Shown here: positions 37,601-51,100 of the stretch, in pieces
How positions within the stretch are numbered: the first letter of the stretch is position 1
Layout of the letters: every line of letters begins with the position of its first letter
From: Sarcocystis neurona
Taxonomy: Eukaryota; Apicomplexa; Conoidasida; Eucoccidiorida; Sarcocystidae
Assembly: GCA_000727475.1 (NCBI GenBank)
Contig: KL647291.1
Location: 4,474,828-4,538,827, forward strand
DNA length: 64,000 bases
Direction: 5' to 3'
Made by a program: the position numbers and the translations under genes
Notes under the pieces: generated by a model
The model's input: the letters and a program-made list of their open reading frames with translations, nothing else
Told to the model about the DNA's origin: nothing
Database searches by the model: none

Positions 37601-40600
37601 GCGCCGAGGCCGTCGTACAGTTTCTGCAGACTGCGGCCGAGAATCTGAAGAAGCAGCAAGAAGGCCGCGGCCGGCGCCGGGGAAAGAGAAACGCGCGCAG
37701 AAGAGAAGCAGCAGCGCATGCACCGCGGGCGAAGCAAGGTCTACACTCCAGTGTCACGAAGAAATAGAAGAGAAACAGAAAACAGATGGAAAGCTGAAGA
37801 GAGGAGGAGGCGGTCCACCCTGCTGCGACGAAGAAATCGAGAAGAAATGGAGGGGAAGAAGGCGGAACTCCGAAGAGGAGAAAAGCAACGCGGAGACGGA
37901 GGTCGTCGCCCTCGGCGTCGTCCTCCTTGCGACGACGAGGAGAAGACAGAGAAGGAAAAGAGAACGACCCGAAGGAGACGCGAAGGAGAAGAGACGGAAG
38001 GGGAGACGCGAGAGAAAAAAGGAGGAGAGAAGCGGAAGCAGAAGAAGAGAAGGACAGGGAGGACGAAGCAGCAGTGAAGGAGACGAAGTAGAAGGAAATG
38101 GGGGGACGGAGACCGACAAGAAGACGGAGAGAAGGGGAGACGAGCAGACGGAGCGGAACAGGAGACACACAGAGCGGAAGAAGAGAATCGAAAAGGTGAA
38201 ACGAACAGAGACAGAAGGAGACGGCGAAGAGACGAGACGGGAGAGGCGGATTAGAAGAGAAACCGGGAAAAAGAAGAAGAGACTTGGCAGCAGAGACAGA
38301 GAAAAAAGAGAGAAGAGAAGAGAGAAGAAAAGAGAGAAGAAAAGGAAGAAGAAAAAAGAGGAGAAAAGAGAGAAGAAAAGAGAGGCATGACGCTTCTTGT
38401 GGTCCACTGCTGCGTATAATATGAGGCGCTTTTAGTAGGCGCCTCTTCTTCTTCCTGGGCTTCTGCTGCGAGTTGGTGAGCGGCGGTGGCAGTGTGGGGA
38501 GGGCGCCAGAAGCAGAGAGCGAAGAACAAGAGAAGAACGCCGCGGAGAGAAGAGGGAGACGCAGGGGAGGAGACGATGCGGAAGCGAAGAAGAGGAAATC
38601 GAAGAAGACGAACACGAAGACAGAGTGGAGAAGAACGGAAAAGAAGGGAAGAACACGAAGAAGAGGACGTCGAGGAGAAGCGGAGGGACAGCGAAGAAGG
38701 ACGCGGCGGAGAGGGGGAAGTCGTAGCGAAGAGAGGAAGAGGAAAACAAGAGAAACCTCGAAGGGGATGGACACAGGGGCAGACAAGGCAGTCCCGCCTG
38801 CAGCCTATCGAAAACTGCCACGACTTCCTCGTGATGTTATTTTCGACGCATGCATCCGGAGACGTGGCTCTTGTTTGGGGGGCAGGAAATGCTCAACACC
38901 TCCCACGACGCAGCTGTAGACACCTGCACCTTCTAGATGGCTGCGCGGCTACGTCTTTGCGGTCGGAGATTTATTTGCCGACGCAGGCGAGAGAGAGGGC
39001 CAGCACGATACACGGCAGCAGACCGAGCGCAGACTCGGGGATGGAAAGGCGCAGGTGCACGAAAAGAAGACGGAGACGGAGAAGGGGGAGACGAAGACGA
39101 AGAAAAGTGGAGGGGAGAAGAATAGAGGTACCTTGAAGGCAGCAGGATGAAACTGCGTTGTAGAGTGGAAGCCGGCGAGGTCGTCTACCTCTTCCTCTGC
39201 ATGCTCGCCGAAGTCTTCGTTCTCTCCAGCCCCCTCTGCGTCTGCGCCAGCGGCCCCCCTCTGACAGCGGAGAGCGGCAGGGCCACAAAATCAACGCGAC
39301 GTGGACATCAAAAGGAGATGAAGAGGAAAAGGGGGGGAATGCGAAGGTGAGGGGGACGGGGAGGGGAAAGGAGACGAGACGCGAAGAAACAGCAGCAGAA
39401 GGAAAGGAAGAAAAGGGAGAAGCGATTCAGTCGGGTCGCCGACCCTGCAGCTCCCTTCGCGCGTGGAGCACGGACAAGGTCAGGCTTGTCCCTTCTTTAA
39501 GAAGTACACAAAAAGGTATACAAGTGTATGCATGTGCAGATGCAAGTACACATGCATGCGTTTATAAGGATGTATGCATCGTACCTATACGTACACATAT
39601 ATATATGTTTTACACGTGGACGTGGAATAAAGAAGAACGCAAGGAACACCGCGTGAGGGAGCGCAGCCCTTCCTTCTGTCCCACCGCAGTTGGAGGTGAT
39701 TTACACTACCATCCCTGCCCCTCTACGTGCCTCGGTATTATCATCACGCATACATGCGTGTGTGTATGCCCCAAGGACGTGAAGTCGTACATTCCTGTGT
39801 ATACACATATATACATATATACATACACATATAGACACAAGTATATCTACATATATACGCACACACTTGGGCACATATATATATATATATAAATGTACAT
39901 ATATGTATGCCCGAAGTACGTGAAGTCATGTAAGTTCCTGCGTATCTATCTATCTATACACATATATATATATTTACGCGCAGAAATACGTCTATCTAGA
40001 TACATACCCCAAGTACGTGGTGTCGTGTATTTTCTTGCATATATATGTATATATGTGCATACACAAATATATCTATATATATGTATACGCATACACAAAG
40101 AAGCATATCTATATACTAACGCATATATACATATATATATAAATATGCCCCAAGTACGTGGAGTCGTGTAGGTTTCTATGTGTGTATACATATTACTATA
40201 TTGATAGACGTGTAGTGTTTGATGCAGCGACTGCCACTAGTACGGTATATATGGATGTGTATACATATACATATATATATATATGTATATATATATATAT
40301 TCTCGCTGAACGTGGGATGTGTGTAAACACGCATTCAGATGCAGAGAGATGTAGAGAAATCCGATGTTGCCTCCATCTTCCCGCAGTTCTCTTGTCCCCT
40401 TCATATGGTAACGCGCGGCTCTGTATATTACTCTTGCATTGCATCTGCCTATCTATCCATTTATGTATCTATCTGTTTATCTATCTTCCCATCTATATCT
40501 GTCTACCTATATATACTTATCTATCTACCTATATCTATCTATCTACATCTATTTATTTAGCTATCTCTTCACTTAGCTATCTATCTTATTTATCTGTCTG

Positions 40601-43566
40601 TCTCTCTATACTACTACGCTGTTTCCGCAGTAAATAGATACGTGAGCAGGACCTTGGAGAGAGACACATATATGTACGTATATCTACGTATACTATGATG
40701 CAGCCGCGCATATGTTGATCGTCGTAAGTATATGCATGCACATATACTGTACGTAGCAACTGCCAGGAAGGGGTGGGGGGAATGGCAGAACAGGCTTGAT
40801 CCCACCTGAGGACTTCTTTGCTCCGCAGTTTCATTTTTCTTGCCCTTGCTGCTGCTGCTGGTAAGACTCGGAGCATTGCTGCTGCTGCTGCCGGTCGTCG
40901 GGAGTTGCTGCAGCAGCAGTCCTCCGTGACGCCGCGCAGTAAACAGGGAACTGCCTTCTTGATTGATCCAGTCTTCAGGGGCGCTAAACTCCGGGTCGAT
41001 CCGCTCGCAGAGTCGCACACCGTTGAAAAATAGCTGTGTCAAAGAAAAGCAAGAGCAGCAGCAGAAACAGCAACAGGAGCAGCAGAGACAGCAACAGCAG
41101 CACAGACAGGTGCAGCAGTAGCAGCAATGGCAGCAGAGGAAGCGGCCCTGCAGGGGTGGTCATCGCAGCAGCAGGCAGTCGCGAGCTGCAGTTCACGAGG
41201 CGGCAGCGGCAGCAGCAGAAGTACAGGCATCAAAAGCAGCAGGACGGAGTCTGAAGTGCAGGTGAGGGGCGCTCTGCAGCGGCAACAGCAGCGGAGAAGA
41301 CGAAGTTTCTGCTGTACGAGCTGCGGAAGGAAACGAAAGAGAACGAAGGGAGGTGGCGGCAACGCGGCAGCAGCAGACGGGGCTACGGCAGCCCAGCAGG
41401 ATGAGGAGAGCTGTGAGAAGCAGCAGCACCAGACATAGCAGAAGAAAAGTTCGGACGGGTCTAGCAGCACAATAGCAGGACAGGCAGCACACAAGCAGCA
41501 GCATCAGGTGGAGATACATGAGCAGCGGCAGCCACAGCAGCGGCAACAAAAACGCAGGGGCTCGAGAAGCTTCTTGTGGAGGAACAGAGAAGCAGCAGCA
41601 GCAGTTCGCGCTAAAGCATACTCGCAAGAGAGTCGCACAGGCAGCAGTAACAAGTGGAAAAAGGCCGGCAGCAAGCGCAGCAGGACGAGCGCAGCACAAG
41701 CACCAGCAGCAGTCGCAGCAGCAGCAGCAGAAGCACCAGCAGCAGCAGCAGTGGCAGCAGTAGCACCGGCAGCAGTAGCAGCACCAGCAGCAGCAGTGGC
41801 AGCAGTAGCACCACCAGCAGCAGTAGCGCCAGCAGCAGCAGCAGCGGCAGCAGCTGCGCGTGGTGCTGTGCAGGACCGGCAGAGAAGAAGATCAGCAGTA
41901 GTGGCAGCAGAGGAGGAGCAGCAGCAGCACTACGAACACAGCAGGGGGCGACGGCATCCGTGTCCTACCTAGCGCGTCAGTGCAGCTACCTTTTCTCGAG
42001 ATTAAATTGACCTCCCTCTCTCTCTTTTTCTCTCTAACGTCGTCCCTTCATACTCTCACATGCATACATGTAAATTGAGCACAAAATCAAACATGTACAT
42101 ACATATACGTATATATTAAAACGAGGGCCATTTTACCTCTGTACGTGTCGTCTCTCTACACGCATACATACATATATATATATCTTTATATATATATATA
42201 TATGTATATATTTGGGTATATACAGGCATGCGTGTCCTGTGATGTGTTACATTCATAATAGGAGTACTTCTCTGCGTACGAAAATAGTTTTGTCCACTCG
42301 CACATGCATGCGACTATCCATCAAACTGTCAGGACGTAGACAGATGAAGACAACTGAACTTGTACATATATGTATATATATATATATATACTGACAGAGA
42401 CACACATACATAGCTCAGTCTCTCTCTTCATATACATATATATACACTTTCCGTGAACCTGCCAGGACGTAGACAGATGAATAGAACTACACTTGTCTAT
42501 ATATATATGTATATATTTACAGGGGTACACATATATGGAGTCTCTCTCTCTCTATATATACACACATAGTCGTCTGTATATAGATTGACAGAGACACACA
42601 TACATAGCTGAATCTCCCTCTCTCTACATAGATATATATATATATATATATGGAGTCGTCCATATATATATGTATATATATTGACAGAGACAAAGATACG
42701 TAGGCGACTCTCTCTCTCTCTCTCTATATATATATGTCGTCTGTGCGAGCCTCTGAATAACTAAAACTTCTCGCCGATATATTCGTGAAGGTTTAGCTGC
42801 AGGAATATATACGTATACATACCCTCTGTGCACATGAGTATTACTCTTCCACAGATATATATATATATATGTATATCCGTTTCCCTTCCTTTCTTTCTCT
42901 ATCTCTCTCGATGTATATATACCTATATATGTCTCTATGTGTATACCTCTCTTTAACACTCCACGAACGTGTATTTGTGAATACGTACACACGAGCATTT
43001 TCTTCTTCTTCTTCTCAACAAACAATCCTGCACATGTGTGTTCACCTGGATATATATATGTGCATATGTTCCTACATGTGTGTGTATGTATGTACCTTTA
43101 AATGTATACATATACACCTACACGTACATATACACACCTATATGTATGTATATATACCTATATGTACGGGTATAGGTATACATATATATATATACATACC
43201 TATATGTGCATATATATATATATATACATACACAGTTATATATATATATATATATGTGCACACCAACATGTATATGTGTATGTACATATCTATATGTATA
43301 TATATATAACACACCTATGGATATACATATATATATATATATGTATATATGTATACACCCCTATATATATATATATATATAACACATCTAGAGGTGCCTA
43401 AACATTTACATAAATATACATATACCCCTACATGCGTATATTTACATATATGTATGTATATATATATGCGCATACACCTTCAGGTAGTTTATATATATAT
43501 ATATATATACCTCTATGTATGCATATGCACACAGAGGTGTATATATACATATATATATGTATATAC

Positions 43567-43597
<31 letters not shown>

Positions 43598-46500
43598 CAC
43601 ACCTACATGTGTATATAAATATATATATATGTACACCTATATGTGTATATATGTATATATATATACACACACTTATGTGTATGGATATACACATATAAAT
43701 GCATACATATGTATACACCTACACGTAGATGTACACACCTATATATACATATATATATATATATATACCACTATATATATATATAAAACACACCTAAAGG
43801 TATAGGTATATAAGTGCCCCCATATGTATACATGTGCCCTCATATGTGTATATATATATATACATACCTACATGTGTATATGTATATATATATATATACC
43901 TCTACGTATGAATGTACACCTATATGTACAGATATATATGGCTAGGTCTGTTTCTGTCTCACCTTTTTTCTGTGTATATAGAGATGACTCTATGCAAAGC
44001 GCTTGTTCGACTGACTGACTGAAGAAGTGTGGCNNNNNNNNNNNNNNNNNNNNNNNNNNNNNNNNNNNNNNNNNNNNNNNNNNNNNNNNNNNNNNNNNNN
44101 NNNNNNNNNNNNNNNNNNNNNNNNNNNNNNNNNNNNNNNNNNNNNNNNNNNNNNNNNNNNNNNNNNNNNNNNNNNNNNNNNNNNNNNNNNNNNNNNNNNN
44201 NNNNNNNNNNNNNNNNNNNNNNNNNNNNNNNNNNNNNNNNNNNNNNNNNNNNNNNNNNNNNNNNNNNNNNNNNNNNNNNNNNNNNNNNNNNNNNNNNNNN
44301 NNNNNNNNNNNNNNNNNNNNNNNNNNNNNNNNNNNNNNNNNNNNNNNNNNNNNNNNNNNNNNNNNNNNNNNNNNNNNNNNNNNNNNNNNNNNNNNNNNNN
44401 NNNNNNNNNNNNNNNNNNNNNNNNNNNNNNNNNNNNNNNNNNNNNNNNNNNNNNNNNNNNNNNNNNNNNNNNNNNNNNNNNNNNNNNNNNNNNNNNNNNN
44501 NNNNNNNNNNNNNNNNNNNNNNNNNNNNNNNNNNNNNNNNNNNNNNNNNNNNNNNNNNNNNNNNNNNNNNNNNNNNNNNNNNNNNNNNNNNNNNNNNNNN
44601 NNNNNNNNNNNNNNNNNNNNNNNNNNNNNNNNNNNNNNNNNNNNNNNNNNNNNNNNNNNNNNNNNNNNNNNNNNNNNNNNNNNNNNNNNNNCCCCCCCCC
44701 CCCTTCCTGCGGTTCGCCGATCCCCCTGCTCCTTCTGAGCTGCACCAGAGACTATCGAGAGAAATGCAGCTGCTTTTATAAAGAGGTGATAAAAAAATAA
44801 ATACAGAGGAAGAACTTCTACCCGTTATCAAAGCCGGTGTCGATCACTCCAAAGGACGCATGCCCGGTGCCCCCTCCCTCCTCTGTGTCTACACACACAC
44901 GCGGATATTTCCCGTCTCCTGTCTCCGTCTCTCTCTTCAGAGACGCGTATATAAAAACGCTTCTCCTCTTTTATTTCGCCCTCCCTGTCTCGCTCGCCCT
45001 CTTCATATATGTGTCTCTTCTCTTCCTCTCTTTTTCCCGCCTTCTCCGTGTCTCTCTCTATATATATCCTTGTCCCTTTGCCCACCTTTCCTTCCCAGGG
45101 TAGGGATATGTAAGCATCTCCTTTTCCCGTCGCTGTCTCTTGAGAAGTGTACATATAGGTGCCCTCCCCTCTTCCTCACATGTGTGTATATACGGATATC
45201 TTCTTCTTCCCTTTCTCTCTCTCACATATATATGTATGTGTGTCTTCCCCGGTTTGTTGTCCCTCGCTCTGTCCAAATACGTGCACACAGAGGTACTCCT
45301 CTCTTTTATCTCTATATATAGATACATAGCGTTATCTACAGGAGGACACACATGGAAACATTTGAAGAAGGATAAATAAGTCAATACGTAGGTATATATG
45401 GACACAGACGTAAACACTTGTGTACGTGCCTATATATATATATATGTGTGTACATTTGTCAAGAGATATGTAGACACAGATGTGAAGACACAGATGTGTA
45501 GACACAGATGTGTAGACACAGATATACAAGTTTACGTATTATATATATATATATATGGGCGGTGGACCCCGCAGATGGTCCAGTTCAGCCAGAAATGTGT
45601 TCGTCAAAGATATGTGCAGATTTACCGAGTCGCTGACAAAGATATCGAAGCAGACGGTACGGTAGATCCCAGGGTGGACAACGGGGTCGAGGCCCGCATG
45701 CAGGTCGTAGTCCGCGTGGCTAGCTGCGTTTAATTTTGCGTTCCCCAAGTCCACTTCCTTCTCCATAGAAAAGCTACCTTCTTCATACTGGCAAACGGAG
45801 TCTGCTGCTGCCGCTCCTCCTCCGCCTGCTGCTGCTGTTGCTGCTGCTGGCTGCGCCGACGACCTTGCATACGCGTGAGAAGAATACAGCGCAGCACCAG
45901 GCAGGACGTCGTCTGCTGACGCCGCGCTGCTGCTGCTGGTGATGCTGCTTCTTGCAGTTGCTGCAGCAGCAGCAGCGCTCGTGCTGCTGCAGCCACCCCA
46001 CAAGACAGCCCGCTTCTCGCGAAGCAGCAAAGCAAAATGAAGGTCGAAGAGCAGGCGCAACAACAGCGGCGTGCCGGCCTGCTGCGCTGCTCTGCTCATA
46101 GCAGCAGCAGAGGGCGCGGGCAGGTCGACCAGCAGCGGAGGAGCAGCAGCGGCCGACCGTGTAGCAGGACGCGCAGCTGCTGAAGAAGCAGCAGCAGCCG
46201 TAGCCGCGGCGGGACGCAGAGCAGCAGCAGCAGAAGACGTGGGGGCGGGGAGGGAGGGGGGCCACGAGGACGGAGGAGGAGGAGAAGGAGAGGAAATGAA
46301 CAGCGGGTACGAGGGGGAAACCCGCTGGGGGACAAAGAAAGAAAGCAGCAGTCCGAGAGGAAGAGAAAACAAACGAGCCAAGCCGACTGCCTCTTCGAAG
46401 ATTCGGTGTTGCCACAGGAGCAACGCCAGCGATTCCTGCATGCATTCCCTTTTTCAGCAGCAGCAGCAGCAGCACGTCAGGAGCACCCCACACATCCACA

Positions 46501-48155
46501 CACATAGGGGGAGAAGCAGAAAGAACGAAGGAGTGGCCGCGTGCGCACAAGAAGCAGGGGGCACGCGACAGTCGAAAAAGTCGCGCAGCATCATGCCAGC
46601 AGCTCCTGAAGAGAAGAGAAACTCGACAACACAAGTAGCAACTGCGCACAGCAACAGCAGCAGTATAGCAGCAGCAGCAGCGACGCACAGCAGCAGAAGC
46701 TGCAGAAGAAGAGCAGCAGAAGCTACAGCAGCAGGAGCTCAGCAGCAGCAGCGACGCACAGCAGCAGAAGCTGCAGGAGAAGAGCAGTAGCCCTGCAGCA
46801 CCAGGAGCACAGCAGCAGCAGCGACGCATAGCAGCAGGAGCTGCGGCACAACAGGAGCAGCAGTGGGTGGGAAGCAGCAGGTGCGCGCGGGAAGGAAGAG
46901 CTTTACAACAGCGGCAGCAGCAGCAGCATCCCGTAGACATTTACAGCAACAGAGCCCCAGAGCCAAAGGAAGAACAGCAACACAGAAGAGCAGCGGCAGC
47001 AACGCCGAAGTTACGCATGGATCTGTGGCAATTTTGCCTCAGCAACGCTGGGCCTCAACGGACTCACGCACACACAGATGGTATACCTAGACGTAGATCT
47101 CCACACGTATATACGTCTATACGTGGACATCCCTCCCTTCCTTTCTCTCTCTTTCTCTTCCTCTGTGTGCTCGGGAGCATCCGTATTTACGTGGACCCCA
47201 CATACCGGGCAGCAGATCCACCGGTACCAACAACATATGTCTACAGGAACGCGCAGCCGCACTGGAGGAGTTTTCGTTATAAATGAAAAGTAGCCAGAGG
47301 CAAAGAAAGAGAAAGTGAGAGCCAGAGGAGCCGTATGAATACGAAGAGGGAACGGCAGCAGCAGATGAGTCGTTTCTCCCTCCTGTATTATGTATGAGCA
47401 AACTTCTGCACACGCCTACATACATACGCACACACATAACCGAACCGGCCGCGAACGTGCACCCTCTCTCATGTATACATATGCATGCAGTAATCGGCAC
47501 GTGAATACACGTACAATAATATACATACACACTTATATATGCAAGTAGACGGTACATGTGTAATTATACATATATATATGTAGGGGTACACACATATGTA
47601 AGTAGACATGTTAATATATATATATATATATATTTGTATATGCATATATACATATATGTATGTAGGAATGTTCATATATATATATATTCGCATAGATTTG
47701 ATTGTAGTCGTAGTTACGCATAGACACATTCATCTAAATTTTCGTTCCTTTAACTTCCTCACCGCTACGTACCAAGAACTCCCTCTCTCAATACAAAAAA
47801 GGAAAATATTGTGCGTGTATATACATATATACACACATATATACATATATATATACATATATATATATACATATATATATACATATATATATATATATGT
47901 TCACACTCCAGGATCGCGAATACTTTGTCGGTCTCTCCCTATCTCTCTCAATCTTCTTCTCTTCCTCTCTCTTCTTCTGTCTCTCTCTCTATATACATAT
48001 ATATACATATATATACATATATATATACATATATATACGTATATATATTTACATATATATACATATATATATATATATATGTATGGGGACAATCCCTCTA
48101 TGTGTCTACGTGACTCTCTCCCTACCTGTCTATCTATCAACTCACACATTCGTGC

Positions 48156-48187
<32 letters not shown>

Positions 48188-51100
48188 GTATGGGCGTCTG
48201 TGTAGATTGGAGTAGGAAAGTCACGTCCTTCCTGTTCTCTACAGAAATCAACAAATGCGCGTGAAGATTTGTTTCAATCTGCGACAACGAGGAAACGGAC
48301 CTGCAGCGGGGGGATATCTTTGACAGCACGGTGTACATACACCTGGAGCCACGCCACAACATTCCTATATATACACCTACAAATATACATATATCTATAT
48401 ATATTTATCCTTATGTATACAAATAAACACATATACACATATGCATGTATATACATATGTATGAAAGTATCTACCTACCTATCTATGTACCTATGAATCC
48501 ATGAATGAACAAAAGTTTAGATATATAGGTAAACACGGACATATATGTATATATATACGCGTATACCGAGCAACCAAATACGCTTCTTCCTCTCTATTTC
48601 TTTGCCGTTCTTCGGTTAAGAGAGGACGACGCTACGTCTGGAAGCACCTCGACTTGGGTCTTCACTTTCATGCAGGTACACCGCGCATTTCGTCGACCTT
48701 CTCTCTGCGACCTCTCAATCTATTCTCCTTTGCTTCGCGACTCAATATACGTGGGTCGAAGAAAAAAGTGGGAGACAAAGCTGCCGCTGCGGCCAGACGA
48801 ATTCCTGCTGAAGGCAGTTTACTCGGCGAAGTTGTAGCGAGGGAATCGCGTGTAGCGCTTCTCAACAGCGCCGCAGCAGATCACCGGCATGTGGGGAGTG
48901 GCGCTGCTCCTGCTGCTGCCTCCTCCTGCGTCGAAGGTGCTGCTGCTGTGGCGCTGCTGCTGCTGCCGGGGCCACGACGCTGCTGCCCAGTCGCCGAGCG
49001 CAGCTGTCGGCAGCGTTGAGTACAGCAGCACTACGAATTTCTCTCCTCTTTCTCTTCTCTGCTGCTGCTGCAGCACTCCGCGGTCCCCGCCGCCTTCACG
49101 GCCCTCTCCTCCTGTCCCTGTCGCCGCAGCGATAGCAGCAGGACCGCATCCTCCTCTTCCTCCAGCAGCAGCAGCAGCAGGTCTATCGGCGGAGGAACGG
49201 TATGTGGCTCCTGCTGCTGCTGCTTGCCGCTGCTCCAGATGACGCGAGATGTGCTGCAGCACCGATTCGAGACTCGCCTGAGGACGGGAGGCCGCCCGAC
49301 TGCCGCGACCCGCTGCTGCGCCTCCTGCTGCGCCTGCTGTCGCGGTCCCCCAAGGTGCTGCAGCAGCAGACACAGCACCACCGAACACACGCGGCGGAGA
49401 AATTCTTCCGAACGTTTGCTCAAACACTTGCAGATCTTCTGCCTCGACGGAAGCAGCCAAGGCAGCGGTTATCTCGTCTTCGTCGTCTTCGTCGTCTTCT
49501 TCTTCTTCACTTGACAGTCTCGCTGCGCTGTCTCTAGCAGGAGTTTCTGCGTCGCATTCTTTATCAAGTGTTGCTGCTGCGCGTCCTCCTGCCGGTGCGC
49601 CTTCTCCTGTCTGTCCTTCTGCCTCTCCCCCGCGTCCACTTGATGCTGCTGCTGTTTCTTCTTCCTCTGCTGCCTGGCCGCTGCTGCGGGCGCCTCTTCT
49701 GCGCAGAGGGCGGCGCAGAGTTCGCAGCAGCTGCTGAAGAACCACCTGCGGCTGCAGAGCTGCCGCAGCGTCGCTGCGAAGACTCCCCCCCAGCAGCACG
49801 ACTCCTTCGGCATGCGGTTCGTAAACAGCAGCAAACACTCGGTCCGGTCCTCCTCCTCCTCCTTCTTCTGCTCGTCCTCCTCCTCCTTTGCTGCTGCTGC
49901 CCCAGGGTCTCTTGCTGCTGCTGCTGCTGCCCGAGGTCGTCGCTGCTGCTGGCCGCTGCTCGTGCGGGGGGCGTGGAACGGCGTCATGATGGAAGAGGTG
50001 GATAAAAATCGGACGCACGCCGCTCAAGTAGCAGGAAGACGAAGATGACGAAGAAGAGAAAGGGGAGGCAAATGCATTACAGACGGAAGACGAGAAGGAC
50101 GAAGAAGAAAGAGAAGTGCCGCCTGCGACACGCTTCCGCAAGAGACCGGTGCTGCTGCTGCCGTCCGAAGAGCAGCGCGTCAGCGCCGACGACAGGAAGC
50201 AGCCGTCCGTCGCGTGAACCGCTGCAACAGCAGAAGCAGAAGGTCGCTGATAACGAAGGGTGAAGAAGAAGAAGTTGAACCTCTTGGAGAAGAAAACGCT
50301 CTACAAAAGAGGGAACGTACAAATGTTTCTGCCCGCATCGGCCAAGAAGCTCCTCTCATAAATCCACGTGCACTGTCCCCGCAGTATGCTGATACTCTTT
50401 AGCGAACACATATATATATGTATATGTGCATGCTCGTACACACACATATATAAGAGATACATGTATAAATATATGAATAAATTCGCATTTGTATATGTGA
50501 TAGGGGAGTTACCTTTCGCTCGTACGTATATACATATATATATATATATGTATATATATGCCTGCGTTTATATTTGGACGTACACATAGCTATACACGCA
50601 CACATATATACACATCTACACAAGGGGTACGTCACTGCTCTCGCGTACACATATATGTATATATTTGCATGTATTACTTAATATATATACATATGGGCAT
50701 ACTTATGCAATAGGAATGTAATCTTTCTCTCGTGCATAGAAGAACACGTATACATATTTATCCACATGTATAAATATATATATATGTCACAATTACGTCC
50801 CGCTTCTGTAATGTATATACATGTATAGGTGCAGAGAAAGAGCAAGGTAACACTTCACGTCGTAGACAATACCATATGTACATAAGGACACGTATAATAC
50901 GCAGACGAATATGTCTATACGTGAAGCCGTACTTACCTGTGCATGTACACATACTTCTACTTAGAAAACGTATACATCTATACACATAGAGAGAGCGACA
51001 GACCTACAGACAGACTATTGCCAGCATATATACACGAAAATGTATACGCATATATGTGTATATATGTACAGAGTGAGACTCCCTTCAACATAGACACATA

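Larger units (their letters stand above)
39261..40805 (-). other. POLE intron with interspersed 40-bp units and CTAT tract
   Basis: Holds the CCCCAAGTACGTG units (39.77-40.19 kb), TATATG microsatellites and a CTAT-type tetranucleotide tract at 40446-40612. No exon is needed by phase. Confidence 0.7.
41034..45567 (-). other. POLE intron(s) with CAG tract, microsatellite field and gap
   Basis: A CAG/CTG tract at 41.04-41.95 kb; duplicated blocks at 42.3-42.75; a dense CCTATATGTGTATA field at 43.04-43.95; the 658-bp gap; TC-rich sequence at 44.85-45.3. The exons on either side do not share phase, so one exon is probably missing here. Confidence 0.6.

Noticed and set aside
38423..38445. 7-bp hairpin GAGGCGC...GCGCCTC as an RNA gene or terminator
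   Set aside because: Short, isolated, in an intron; no further structure.
37596..38786. 396-codon Ser/Leu/Phe frame on minus that looks like a membrane protein
   Set aside because: Low-complexity translation of the polypyrimidine tract; overlaps the true POLE exon 37480-37644 in another frame.
39768..40186. Four spaced 40-bp repeats as a CRISPR-like array
   Set aside because: Spacers are AT microsatellites of unequal length in a eukaryotic intron; no cas genes.
43959..44831. 250-290 codon frames around 44 kb
   Set aside because: Almost entirely N translated as X.
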